A stretch of DNA of 64,000 nucleotides from Nigrospora sphaerica (Eukaryota > Ascomycota > Sordariomycetes > Amphisphaeriales > Apiosporaceae): NCBI GenBank assembly GCA_018287875.1, contig JAGVVL010000017.1, positions 3,580,385 through 3,644,384 of the forward strand, read 5' to 3'. The position numbers and the translations under genes were made by a program. The notes beneath the pieces are model-generated. The model was not told the origin of the DNA. It saw only the letters and a list, made by a program, of their open reading frames with translations, and searched no databases. Position 1 is the stretch's first letter. Every line of letters starts with the position of its first letter. Shown here piece after piece: positions 19,156 to 29,511 of the stretch.

Positions 19156-20440
19156 AACTCTTTCGAAACTGACCCCACACGGCGATAACTTCACAACCAC
19201 TGCTCCATAAGCCACTGGATAGCCCTGCAACTGTTTCTAGGGCTGTATTTAGCCTACAAATGGTTGATTTACCAACCCCGGGGTAAAGCGCGAGGGGATC
19301 CGCCCGCCCCACCGCCCGAGTCGTCACCTCCGGACTCGAGAACACCATCGCCAAACAGAGTTGCAACACCTGGAAGCAGTCCAGAAGTCATACGAAGCGC
19401 TATAGACAGTCTTAAACGCTTCCTAGCTGGTGATCCTGATATGACAGCCATAGCTTTAGCCGCGCAAGCCGCCATACCGATTATATAGGCGGCTCTGACC
19501 CTAGCTAAGGAAGCGGGCAGCAAGCCCAGCATCGAAAAGCGTATTAGTGCTATCGGAAACTCGCTTCAAGCTATCTTTAGGGATATTAAGGCCCCTAAGA
19601 CGTATGCTTCCGCTTCCACCGCTATAACCGACGTCCCTGCACCCAGAGCTTCTCAAATAGCCAAGGCACTGCCTCCCGGCAGGAACGAGAGATCACAGTT
19701 AAGGTCGCAGAGACAGAGGGACGCAACTACGCAAAAATTGTTCGCAATATTAACGCCGCTGCAGGGAGAGAGGCAGCAGTAGCAGCGCGGAAGCTTCCCA
19801 GTGGAGACTACGCCGTCATTTGTAAAACAGCAACAGAAAAACGGGCCCTGGAAACCAACCTAGCCTGAACCGCCAAGGCCTTAGAAGAGAACGCCTCTAT
19901 CCAGAAGAGAAAGAACCTGGTGGTGGCCGAGGGTATCGACAGAGAAGTTGAAGAAACAAACCATGCGCAGCTCACAAGCTAGCTCCGGAATCAGCTAGGA
20001 GGCCCAGTAGACCTCCTAGAGGCAAAGCTCCCTCGCAGCTCCAGGGCCGTCTCTAGAAAGGTCACTGCGGTCACGGTTCAAAGAACGAGGGATCTGTTGA
20101 TGACCCAAAGGTTCTATTAAGATGCGAAAACTACAGGTGAAGAGGAAAAGAAGAGGAACAAGCTCCTCTCAGTCACTGTTTGGCAGGAATATATCCAGCT
20201 AGCGGCGGTACGTACCGCCAGGCAGCGGTAAGTCGTCTATGCGTTCCCATGCCCTTGTACCTATGTACCCATGCTGTAACAACTGCTCTATGCATCGCCG
20301 CGCCGCGATCCAGCAAGCCGAGCAGCTATGCCGAGACGATCTTATTTGGGACTATGGTTACCATACATGCGAGCCGTTGGCTAAAGGAGCGCAGCTTAAG
20401 CAGTGCTACTGCTGCTAACGATATGGACACATTGCCCGAG
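19156..20440 (+). mobile_element. LINE 5' fragment (ORF1 only), 3'-truncated
   Basis: Plus-strand copy of the 2.5-7.2 kb LINE family. It starts at TCTTTCGAAACTGACC, the shared 5' end, and carries the ORF1 start (ATGGTTGATTTACC near 19261), the proline-rich N-terminus and the ORF1 core, then ends inside the first zinc knuckle at ATTGCCCGAG (20440). A 213-bp LTR sits inside ORF1. Loss of the 3' rather than the 5' end is not the normal result of target-primed reverse transcription and points to a later deletion. Stops interrupt the frame. Confidence 0.8.
20069..20281 (+). repeat. 213-bp solo LTR with 5-bp target duplication ACTGC
   Basis: Inserted into LINE ORF1. Flanks are ACTGC at 20064-20068 and 20282-20286. 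It starts GGTCACGG (first base differs from the TG of the other copy) and ends TGCTGTAACA. Same family and length as 15340-15552. Confidence 0.8.
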
Positions 20441-20546
20441 ATGGGCCCACTACTAGACATATTTGGCCAGGTTCCGCTCCTTTAACATGCTTGTCTATAT
20501 TTTTCAGATGTGAAGGGGTCGAAGGAAAGTTTTCTCATTCTGCGTA

Positions 20547-22424
20547 ACGTGGGTGTCGGGTGAGTGGCGCAGGCGGGTGAGTGGCGCAGGCGGGTGAGTG
20601 GCGCACCTAAAGGGAATCTTCACGAGAAATAAATCGATTACCCAACTATAACACCTTAAATCAATTCAAACTAATCAGATTCCGGCTTTTCAGATGTTTC
20701 TGTATTCATTTCACATGTTCGCGTATTATGTCCGGCTATTCCGCAGATGCCACATCGCTGCCCGCGCGGTTCTGACCTCGTTGCCCGACCGCTCCTTATA
20801 TACGTTTCCTCTCCTAACTACGTATTGACGTCCTTTTAATTTAAAAGATCTTAAGCCTCGCCAATCTCGAGTGTTCCTCCTTACTGTAGACGGGTCTTTT
20901 TTACTCTCCGACGTTTTACGAGGTTGGAATTCGCCTCTCAAAGAGTCTTAACCTCTGCCTATAAAAGAGCGACCTTGTATATTATCGCTATCATACCCTT
21001 CGTAAACTAGTTAACTGCCGATAAAATTAGTGTCGGAGAGCTTCCTTAATAATAGCGGACTCGATTCTTAATAAAATCAGTCTGCGAAGTTGCCTCGGTT
21101 AAGTTGTGCAGCGTTTAAGAGGTCTATAGGATGCTCGCGGCTAAAAGGCTTCTAGTAGGCGAAGGTGTCGATAACTTTATATCCAGCTTTACAAGCACTC
21201 TTTCCGGATTTAAAGGCACTAAGCTGGCTCTTAAGAATCCAGCCTTAACGTTATTCGGTGTAAAAACCTTCGTAAATACAGCTTAAAAGGCGATTAAAAA
21301 CTCGGCCTTAGTGATATAGTTAACGAGTGACTTTATGAACCCTTTGATTTCGCGATTGTACGCCCGCTTTGATAGGCTAAAACACCTAACGTCAAGTGGC
21401 TGGAGTAGATACGACAAGTGTGGAGGTATAAAGACCGCCACGATGTCCTTCTCTTTATAAAAAGCTTAGAATTCGGTTAAAATGTAGCTCTCGTGCTTAT
21501 CGATTATTAATAGACGATATTAGCCTGTTGCATCCGACGACGTATGTTTATTGAAATGCCGAATCTAATCCAGGCCAGTCTCGTTATCGGTCTATCTATT
21601 CTAGGTCGGTTTAATTACCTAGTCGCGTAGGAGGGTGCTGTCGGCGTATTAATTAACGAGGTAGTAGGCGCCCTTTACTACGATAAACAGCGGGACACAC
21701 TAACTATCGGAACAGACGCCCTGGACCACGGTAACCTATTTGCGATTATTAGGCTGGACTTTTTTTCGCTTTCCGTTACAATTAGCACCAGTCACGACCA
21801 TTAAGGACGTAATTTAGCCCATCGTAAAGCCGGTCTTGTCGAAGTTATAGATATCCTTATTCTGGATACCGTATTTAGCCTTCAGGTTCGCGAAAAGCGC
21901 GAACTAGCCCGCGATTTTCTTAGGATCTTCGCAGAGGGCCCTTTAGTAGTCGTATACGCGAGAGAAACGCGTTCGGAAGTCCGGTTGTCGCTTAACGAAG
22001 CTTAAGGCTTAACGTGTGCCGACATATGACGCGTCGCGCGACTTGGCAATAACATTAGCTATATCTTCCACATCACGAAGTCGCGGTGTAAACCCTCGTG
22101 TATCTAGGTCCAGTATGTATCTGACAAGCGTCTTCTCTTCCAGTTTAGTTAATCGAGCTGACTTAGGGCGGGTATCTTGCTTAGCGTGTATACCGGCCAT
22201 TCTTCAACGTAGGGTAGTTTCCGGGACGTTATAGATTATTGCAGCGGCTTAGCGGGTTAAATAAGAGTCTTTCTGGAGTGCTTAAATAGCAAGAACCATC
22301 TGACCCTCTTTAGATGCGTTCTCCATGTTTGTTTGTGGAGATGTAGTGTCTTAAAGTTGAAGTAACGAATTTTAGCTGGAAGTGCGCTACTCACCCGCCT
22401 GCGCCACTCACCCGACACCCACGT
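20547..22424 (-). mobile_element. Fot1/pogo-type DNA transposon, complete but RIP-inactivated
   Basis: 1878 bp, flanked by TA at 20545-20546 and 22425-22426. The terminal inverted repeats begin ACGTGGGTGTCGGGTGAGTG on both ends and extend over about 45 bp. The left repeat contains three tandem 17-bp units (GGGTGAGTGGCGCAGGC), the right one two. The minus strand carries a transposase frame broken by many TAG/TAA codons. Size, TA duplication and protein fit the Fot1 group. Confidence 0.9.
20700..22200 (-). pseudogene. Fot1-like transposase, stop-interrupted
   Basis: Minus-strand frame starting near 22200. The N-terminal DNA-binding part reads LTKLEEKTLVRYILDLDTRG then FTPRLRDVEDIANVI, the helix-turn-helix region of pogo-family transposases. 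Further on, IQNKDIYNFDKTGFTMG contains the first catalytic Asp, LLIIDKHESY the second, and HLSYLLQPLDV the conserved segment near the third. Stops are in Trp or Gln positions. Catalytic motifs are readable but the frame is not open. Confidence 0.85.
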
Positions 22425-22617
22425 TACCTGTTCTATCACAAACTTACGTAAGCTGGACGTTCACAACCTCTCCCACCTACTTGATCAGGTATTCCGCGGC
22501 TGCGGCCCTTGTGACATGTCGCTTATTCTCAGGTACAAATCACACCCTGCCTCCTTTTAACTGGGATGTTATTGAGTACGACATGATACAGCTGCAGAAG
22601 GTTCCGATTCGGCATGA

Positions 22618-23184
22618 CCTTCCGACGCACCGGTCGAGACCATGTTCCGGGAGGCGGTGGCGGCGCACGGGCGCGTGCACACAGCCTTGTACACGGCGGG
22701 TGTCGTGTTCGATACGGGCCCGTTGGCGCAGTCGGGCGCGCCGGCGTTCCACCGCGTTATCGAGACGGAGGTATACGGTTTCTTCCACATCGCGCGGGTT
22801 GGCGTACCCGTTCTGTGCGCCAGCCGGGGTGGCTCCTTTGTGGCGCTGACGACCACGGCCACAAACCTCATCCTGCCGTCCGACGCGCTCTCGGGCGCTC
22901 CTAAGGCGGCCGTGGTCATGATGGTATGCCAGCTTGCCATGGAGGAGGCGACCCACAGCATCCGCGCCAACGCCGTCGGCCCCGGCACCATCAAGGGTGG
23001 CATGGAGATGCCCAATTCGGAAGCCACGGCCGTGGCCTTGGTCGAGAGCGTCACAGAAATGACGCCGATGAAGCGCTTTAGAAAGGCTGCCAAACTCTCC
23101 GAGGCGGTTGCCTTCCTGGCATCGCCGAAGGCGCCCTACATCACAGACCAGGTCTCGATGATCGATAGCGGCTTCGCCGCGTAA
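22618..23184 (+). pseudogene. Short-chain dehydrogenase/reductase (SDR), N-terminally truncated
   Basis: Reading upstream of ATG 22642, homology to SDRs (SDAPVETMFREAVAAHGRVH) extends back to a TGA at 22615. The protein then runs about 188 codons to TAA, against roughly 250 for the family. The NAD(P)-binding glycine motif is therefore missing. The segment NAG-equivalent (YTAGV), GGSFVAL, IRANAVGPGTI and the C-terminal MIDSGFAA are SDR-like. The catalytic YxxxK is altered: SGAPK stands where YxASK is expected, so the Tyr is replaced by Ser. With no cofactor motif and no catalytic Tyr, it cannot be an active SDR. The Fot1 element ends about 190 bp upstream; its insertion or a linked deletion could explain the loss. 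Coding bias is otherwise normal, without TAG stops. Confidence 0.75.
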
Positions 23185-23595
23185 TCTAGACGGAGCCGGT
23201 ACTAATTATGTTAAAGCTTTCTGAGGGCTAGCATCATACCTTCTTCTGAAACATGCCATCTGCTCGGAGTGGGAGTAAGTTCAAAAGTTGGAGTCGTATC
23301 GATACTTGATGCATAGCGATGAAACGTACAGGTGCGAATCTGTATACTGCATCTGTAGCAACACTGCGTCAAGCGCTCTGGGGGCCAAATTTAGCTCATA
23401 TACGACCGACTGAATCATGGTTTCGTCCTATAAAAACACTTGATTCCTTGCAGGTCCGCCGAGTCAGTCGGGCGCCTTAATGCACAGCTTGCTTTGGCTG
23501 CAGAAGACAAGGAAAGCGGGAGACACTGAAAATTGTAATAAGATTAAGATTGATTCGCCGGCTATTACTTCCATCCCCCGGAAGAGAGCTTTTAG
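23185..23595. other. Convergent intergenic region, no gene
   Basis: Lies between the ends of the SDR fragment and the receptor gene. No feature recognised. Confidence 0.4.
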
Positions 23596-24986
23596 TTATA
23601 CATCTTCGTGGCTGATCTTAATCTCTGTTGTTCGCATGATTCCGTCTAGACAAAGAACAACGTCATCGGGATTCATGAACGAGGTAACCCGGATTTCAAG
23701 CCGACTCGCTGGAGGATTGAGGCTTCGAAGGGTGTCTATATAGATGCTTTCGACAATACTCGAGGTGGGACGTGGGCACGACTCGATTACCCAGTCGTCG
23801 TCGACGGCTCTCTGTGGGCGGGCATCGTTGGCGTCGGTGGCCAGGCGTTCTTCGTACCGCTTGAAGAGGCCGGGGAAGTTGTGGCGCAGGAAGGGGCGCA
23901 GGGCCGGAGCGCAGGCGACGGCGACGGCCGTGTTGACCTCGGCGGCCGTGATTATCATCCGGATATCGTGGAACCGGTCTTCGATCGTTTGCGGGAAGTA
24001 GACCAGCTCGACGAGGCAGACGATGCGGTAGATGGAGATAATGGTGACGCTGCGAGACAACAGGGTCTAGGTCAGATTTATTCGGTTGCGAGGGCGGGTT
24101 ACCAATGTAGGGTTGCTCACACGCTGCAGACGGCAAAAGTTGACAGCAGGGCCAGCTTGGTCGTTCTGCGTATTTGGAGGCCCGCGAAGACGTAAAACGG
24201 CAGCCATATGACAAGGCCGTCCGACACGATGGTGATGCCCGATATCACTATGTGAAAGCCGTTGCCGATGCATTTGGCGTCGGATCTGGCGGCTGGGTCC
24301 CAACTCACGGTGACGGGCATGCATTGGAAAATAACGGTGAGGAGGGTGCCGGCGGCCTGCAAGCTGGTGAAGGTGATTAGGCCTTTGCAGATCCAACGAA
24401 CGACTCTCCTCTCACTCCCAATCCGCAGGATGGAGGCCAGTATGGAGCACTTCACAAGTGCCAAAATAGGGTTGTAAAGAATCTGTAGGCCAAACAACCA
24501 TGGGAGGCTTAAGGCGCGATTGAAGTCGTCCGGTATATCCTTAGCTTCCCAACCAAAATAGGCGTGTTTGATGACTGCGGGCTGTTAGACTCGGTGTATC
24601 ACGTTTGCGACTGCAGGGCCAGTATTGCATCATACTCACAAAGATAAAATACGGGGCACATGACCAAAGCGAACACCTAGCGAGAAACGGCTGTTAAATT
24701 TGATAGCAGAAGTATACTTGCATGCCAGTGCTTACCTCAGCCAGGACGAGTAAAGAGTCCTCTGGTGGAAAGGGGGTCAGCAGCTAGCCAATCAGGTGTG
24801 GGAACGGAAAGTCCTACCGACATACCACCGTTTTATTACGCTGAGCCTTGTCCAGGTCCTTAACAAGATGGCTGTAAATGCAAAAACAGTGAAAACGACC
24901 AGAATCGCGATGGCCGTCCCCTGCCGCGGTGGCGTTGGGATCTGGGATATTCCTTCTAGGGTGAAATCACCCAATGGCATGTCCAT
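23596..24986 (-). CDS. PTH11-like / fungal rhodopsin-fold seven-helix membrane protein (five exons)
   Basis: Assembled from splice signals on the minus strand: exons 24986-24818, 24761-24736, 24676-24640, 24574-24121 and 24049-23596. The introns (56-71 nt) start GTAGGA, GTAAGC, GTGAGT, GTGAGC and end CAG or TAG; all phases agree, giving 379 codons plus TAA. Family landmarks in order: GTAIAILVVFTVFAFTAILL (helix 1), KRWYVEDSLLVLAE (the RW..DD-like loop), LQILYNPILALVKCSIL (helix 3), TVIFQCMPVTVSWDP, KCIGNGFHIVISGITIVSDG (helix 5), LWLPFYVF-like helix, then VTIISIYRIVCL. This is the pattern of the fungal rhodopsin/PTH11-like family; no CFEM domain is present. Presumed plasma-membrane receptor; ligand unknown. 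An alternative start is ATG 24980. No RIP damage is seen. Confidence 0.75.
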
Positions 24987-27819
24987 CTTTAAAGAAACGG
25001 ATGGAAAAAGACTCGATGGCCAAGTATTTAGGTGGGTGTAGAGCACCGAGGAGAAACAAGACATGAGGGCAAGGTTTCCCTGCCTTAGGAAGAGTCTTAA
25101 TTGTCTTTTATGATTGTGCAACGACTAGCATCAGTACAGAAACCCCGCGTGTCCGCAGGCAGATTGGAACGGAAATTGGCGTGGGAGGCCCATCTATTCA
25201 ACCTCTTCAAAGCTCTTACCACTGCAACACCCCGTTCCGACGGTGTCGTGCGCCTACGTGCCGGACGATAGTCGTTGGTAGTATAGGCATTGCGGATCGC
25301 TAAATGGCCAACTACGGGCTTTCGGGACGCAGAGGTAGCCACAAGGAGAATGTGCCGGGCCCTTGAGGGAGGACGTTGACGACATCGAGGCTACATCGGA
25401 CGAACTAAAAACATGAGGGTTACATCCCGGAGATGTCATTGTGACCCCGGCGAACAGTCAAGCAGCGCCTTGGCCAACGGGCAGAGCTGTCAAAGTGGCC
25501 CGTTTACCGGAATCCCTACGGCAATGGGAGCGTGGCGGCCGTTTGAAGGCTGTACTGCTCGGAGCAAGGACGAGGGGTAGTGCGAATTGTCAGATTCTTA
25601 TGCCGGTTGCGTTGGCGCCCTGTACTACCTGTCAACTTTTGCCCTATGCGCAGATTGGGCGGCGAGGGGGAAACCGGACGAACCAAGCGCCGGCCCCCGC
25701 TCGTTGTCATGCCATAGCAGCTACTTTCCGAGACCCGAAACGACTTCGAGCACGGGGACTTATGGGGGGGTATAGCTTATGTGACAACTCTTTCCCGCGG
25801 GGCATGGCCAGACTTTCGCAGCTGTGGCGGGATGCGATTGGTTTGTGGCCAGGGTGGTCTTCTGGTCCGTGTGTCAATTCCCCGTCGGCATGCGTGTGAG
25901 GGTTTTCATGCGTCGTGGAGAATGCCCGTTCGCGCCAATCGCACACCTTATCGGAGAGCGTTTCGCCTGCACACCGATAACCCCCCGGCTAATACGCGCC
26001 CCGTCTATAGTAGGGTCGGGGGCTATACCGCTAAGGCGTGTGCGACCGCAACAGGCGAAGGGTATAGGGGTCGTCGCAATCGAGAATGATCCGCTCCGGC
26101 CTTGCAGATTCGCCCCCTTTTAGATGCAATCGCCCAGGGCGCCGCTAAACAAAAACCGGAAACGAGGCCGATCTCGCCGGATCGCTTGCACGTCATGTCA
26201 CGCTGCCCTCGGTTTCGACAGTCACGCTGCCATCCGTTTTAACACGGATGGCCTGACTGTCAAAAACTGTTTAAACGAGCGCTGCTGTGCAACCACAAAT
26301 GGCTAGCTCTCTTGCTTTGAGACTCCACAAAACGTAAGATGACCCCGTGGGAGTTCGTAGACGAAAGATGAAACCCGTTCGTACCTTTAGCAGCTGACGT
26401 CTAGGACGACTTGGGTTCGTCTGACACCCACGTGGATCAACCACCGCCAGGCACAGCCAGACCAGGAACAGCCAAGTTAGGAGCCTCTCCCGCTAATTGC
26501 CTAGCCTGGTCTAGCCTCCTGCAGTACCCGCCATGGCGTCCGGCCCGAGAGGGCCTGTTCATTATGGCAGGCTTCACCTTCTCCGTAGGAGTGGACTCCG
26601 TGTGTCTTCCTCTCTGTGTTGTTTTTGTAACGAACCGGCTGTCCGCTGTCGACTTGGTGCCGAATTTCTATCAGCCTCCAGAGACACTGCAGTGTGGCGG
26701 CACGTCCAGAGAGGAGAGATGCTCGCAATCCAGCCGAGGTAATAAGTCACATTCCTGACCACCACCCCCACTCTCGATCCAGCCGAGGCAAGACGGGTCA
26801 GGGACAGCTTCCGCGATAGCGGGGAAACCGTAGAGGCAGAACCAAAGTTGCGAAGGCGGTGGACAGGCTGTGCAGGTGTAGACGGACGGTGGCGCGCACA
26901 CCCGCAGCGTTCCTCGGGGCCAGCCGTCGCATCCGCTGTGGTTTGTGGTTCGTTGCCAGGATCCGGCATTCCCAAAAGATGGCGAGCAGATGTCCAAAAG
27001 GGCACATTTCGGGTCGTCAGACAAATTACGTTCGTCGAAACGCGGGACATGACCGATCGATATTGCGGTCCAACCCGATCGACCAAGATGGCTGCAATAG
27101 GAGATCCGTGGGAGCAAGCTCGCACGACCCGCCCTGCCAGGCCCGATGGTCCACCCAGCCACATTATGGCGGCAGTGGCTGACGTGACAGCGGCGCCGCT
27201 ATTCTGCTCGAAAAGCCCAATGAGTCGGCCGCGAGTTTTCTTCCGAGCCATCGAATTCGTTCCCCTGCGCATGAGAACCACCCGTTACGTCAATGCGGAC
27301 AACCGACGGCTGTACAGCAAATACCCTTCTATCTATGCAAAAGTTGAAGCAGTAGGAGAAGCCTACACCGTCCTTACTGAAAGATGCCCGGGCTTAGCCC
27401 GAGGGGGTTCGGGTCGTTTAATCTCCGGGCCGGATCATTGCTTGACCAACAGCAGCTCGAGGTGGACCGCGGCCCGCGAAACCGCACGCTTGTATTGACC
27501 AATTACAGTAACTGCCTCGTCCCCCCCCCCACCGTCTGTGAAGACAGTAAAACGACTGCCACTCTCTCCTAAGGCCAGGTCCAACTCACTGGTGGTGCTG
27601 GCAGAGATGGCCGAGATGCATGGTTTCACGGAGACCCAAGGTGAGAGTGACGGCTAAGATCTAAGGAAAAACAGCTGAACAGAGCGTTAGAGCACGCCTG
27701 AAACCCTGACGGCCGGAAAACCCACGCCTCTTAAAATGTTCCAGGGTAGGCGGAGGCTAGGCCTAGTGATTTGGAAACTGAAATCTATCATGGCAAGTTC
27801 TCCGGTTCCTCAACACCCT
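24987..27819. other. Long gene-poor stretch
   Basis: About 2.8 kb with normal CpA content. Open frames exist on both strands (for example 25441-25899 plus, 26574-27281 minus) but overlap each other, lack recognisable domains and look like chance frames in GC-rich DNA. A poly-C run lies near 27521. A fragment of a degraded gene is possible; I cannot name one. Confidence 0.4.
26217..26261. repeat. 45-bp interrupted palindrome
   Basis: Arms GACAGTCA/TGACTGTC enclose a second perfect stem CCATCCG/CGGATGG with a short TTTTAACA loop. Could form a hairpin of about 15 bp; no element ends recognised. Confidence 0.7.
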
Positions 27820-27832
27820 ACGTCCTGTTCTC

Positions 27833-27915
27833 CGGCCGGACGTCAGCCCAGAACGGTTTTCCTAGGCTTAGATACGCAGGGGGTCCTCATGACCTAGATA
27901 GGTCGCTAGGTGTAA

Positions 27916-27946
<31 letters not shown>
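27833..27946 (+). mobile_element. LINE 3' tail insertion, 114 bp, with 13-bp target duplication
   Basis: Matches the last part of the Tad1-like LINE 3' UTR (from CCGGCCGGAC-like sequence through GTCGCTAGGTGTAAG) and ends in (AAT)n. It is flanked by the direct repeat ACGTCCTGTTCTC at 27820-27832 and 27947-27959. A strongly 5'-truncated, target-primed insertion. Confidence 0.9.
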
Positions 27947-27948
<2 letters not shown>

Positions 27949-27959
27949 GTCCTGTTCTC

Positions 27960-28489
27960 GCGTGCTCGTGTTTCAAGCCTAGCCCCCTACATTCTACTTA
28001 GGGAATGAATCTACCGTACCCACGGCGGCTCTGGAGTTGCTTACTGCCATATGAACGTCGACACTACCAAATACTATCTCCCTGCCGCCAGATAGAGACG
28101 TTCGAGCGTAACGGCACACCGAGCTAGCAGAACGAAATCCGCTGGAGAAAACTGTTCTTCGCAGATACCGTGCTAGGGTAAGATGAATAGAAGATATACG
28201 CAATCCATAAGAAGCCATCTATGGCCGACTCGAGATTGGCTTGTTCGTCACCACATGCGTCAGGATAGTAGGCCAGTCTTGCGCCCCGCCGACTTTCAGT
28301 CAAGAGTGTTTTGGACTAGACAGGACCACGACAAAGAGTAAATGGCTGTTGTACATGCTTCAGTCAATTAGATACTACTTGATCGTTCCGTAAACATCGC
28401 CATGGCGGCCCACGTGTCGTCGCGTATCAATCATTGGCCCTTCCCTGCCAAAGAACTTCGACTCTCTCTTGTCAGCAGTTCCGCAATTG
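27960..28489. other. No recognisable gene
   Basis: Short open frames only (for example 27994-28218 minus), without domains. Confidence 0.4.
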
Positions 28490-29010
28490 CCTACGCTACC
28501 CTCTCGTTAGTTCGGCGCCAGCGACGCAAGAGGGGGGCGAGGCGGATCCATCAGAAAAGCTCGTTCGAAATCAATTATCATAACCTGCCCGGCTCCCTGT
28601 TGAGTAGCACATTGGGGGGCCGGAGATCTCGGTGGACGACTCCGCAGGCGTGCAAACTGCGGAGCGAATGGAGCAATCGCCGGCTTAGATCTTCAGCGCT
28701 AATCGTGCTCTCGGCTGGCGTCCCACTCTCACCACCCCAGGACAAAAACATCATGTACTGGATTTGCACCCGGAAGTCGTAATAATAGGTACGTGATATC
28801 GCACGTAGGTCGACTGTCCCGAGGAAAACGGGCTCACACTTCCCTTACACTGCCCGCAGACGCGCATGGACCGTAGCCTCGTGTTCGAGGTCATCAATAA
28901 ACTCCAGAACAGTGCAGATGGACTCGATGGCCTTCTGGAAACACCTACTAGTGTCACCGAAAGAGTTCGAGGCTTTCATTTGTGTGACGAAGTTCGACCT
29001 GATCTGCCCT
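28490..29010 (-). pseudogene. Protein kinase-like gene (fungal lineage-expanded family), frameshifted
   Basis: Minus-strand frame from about 29010 reads FVTQMKASNSFGDTSRCFQK, then DDLEHEATVHARLRAV, a TAA stop where Gln is likely (QGK), VFLGTVDL, FLSWGGES, then the catalytic-loop motif GVVHRDLRPPNVLLN. A one-base frameshift after EPGR moves the next motif, MIIDFERAFLMDPPRPPL, to another frame. HRDxRxxNxL followed by IDFERA (in place of DFG) is typical of a large family of short kinase-like proteins in filamentous ascomycetes. The ATP-binding glycine loop is not seen. Stop and frameshift make it a pseudogene. The 5' end is shared in inverted orientation with 17109-17594. Confidence 0.75.
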
Positions 29011-29256
29011 AGCCTAACTTAGGAGCGCATACAAAACGCGGATACCAAGCCGCTTACCCGGCGGCTAGATATCAGCACGTGGACGGCCCTCGCGGACCGC
29101 CCCCCTCTAACTCTCTCACCGGACACGACCACAACTGGCGGTGGCAACGGGAACGGTCTATGCATAGAACGCCTACCCAGTACACGGTATTAGAGGATAG
29201 ATACGCTGGACGTTATTAAACGGTCCCCGGCGCGATATATACACTACAGGTGTGAA
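28970..29256 (-). repeat. Duplicated segment, inverted copy of about 17105-17387
   Basis: Contains the reverse complement of the (TATAGCGCGCCGGCGACCG-like) left part and of the GCGGCTTGGTATCCGCGTTT segment of the 17.1-kb locus. Here the GCCTC site is uninterrupted. It lies immediately upstream of the kinase-like pseudogene and probably represents the family's promoter/5' region. Confidence 0.65.
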
Positions 29257-29337
29257 GGCTTAGCAAGCCTATCGAATAGCGATTAAATATAACTAACTAA
29301 GTAGGTAATGCGGTACGTAAGTGTCGCACTGAAGGAG

Positions 29338-29511
29338 GCGTGGGAAGCGAAAGGTTCAAGGTTATCCATTAGAAAGGACAAAAGAAAGTGCCAGAGATGG
29401 CAGACTATATACTCGTAGCTGGGGATCGCTCCCCACATGCTCCATAGGACCTACTGCAGGTACCAGTAGCTCCTCACGTGATCTCAAGGGCGAAACTAGT
29501 GATAGCCTCAT
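29338..29511 (+). repeat. Dispersed repeat, about 172 bp (copy B)
   Basis: Counterpart of 14499-14670. Its right end (GATAGCCTCAT) is joined to the (ATT)n end of LINE copy 2, whereas copy A continues GTTGCCACAAAATG, so the LINE may have inserted at this point. Confidence 0.65.

Noticed and set aside
25441..25899. 152-codon plus-strand open frame
   Set aside because: No domain, no signal peptide and antisense frames of similar length; not supported as a gene.
26574..27281. 235-codon minus-strand open frame
   Set aside because: Overlaps other open frames on both strands, has no recognisable domain, odd composition and no promoter signals; likely a chance frame in GC-rich DNA.
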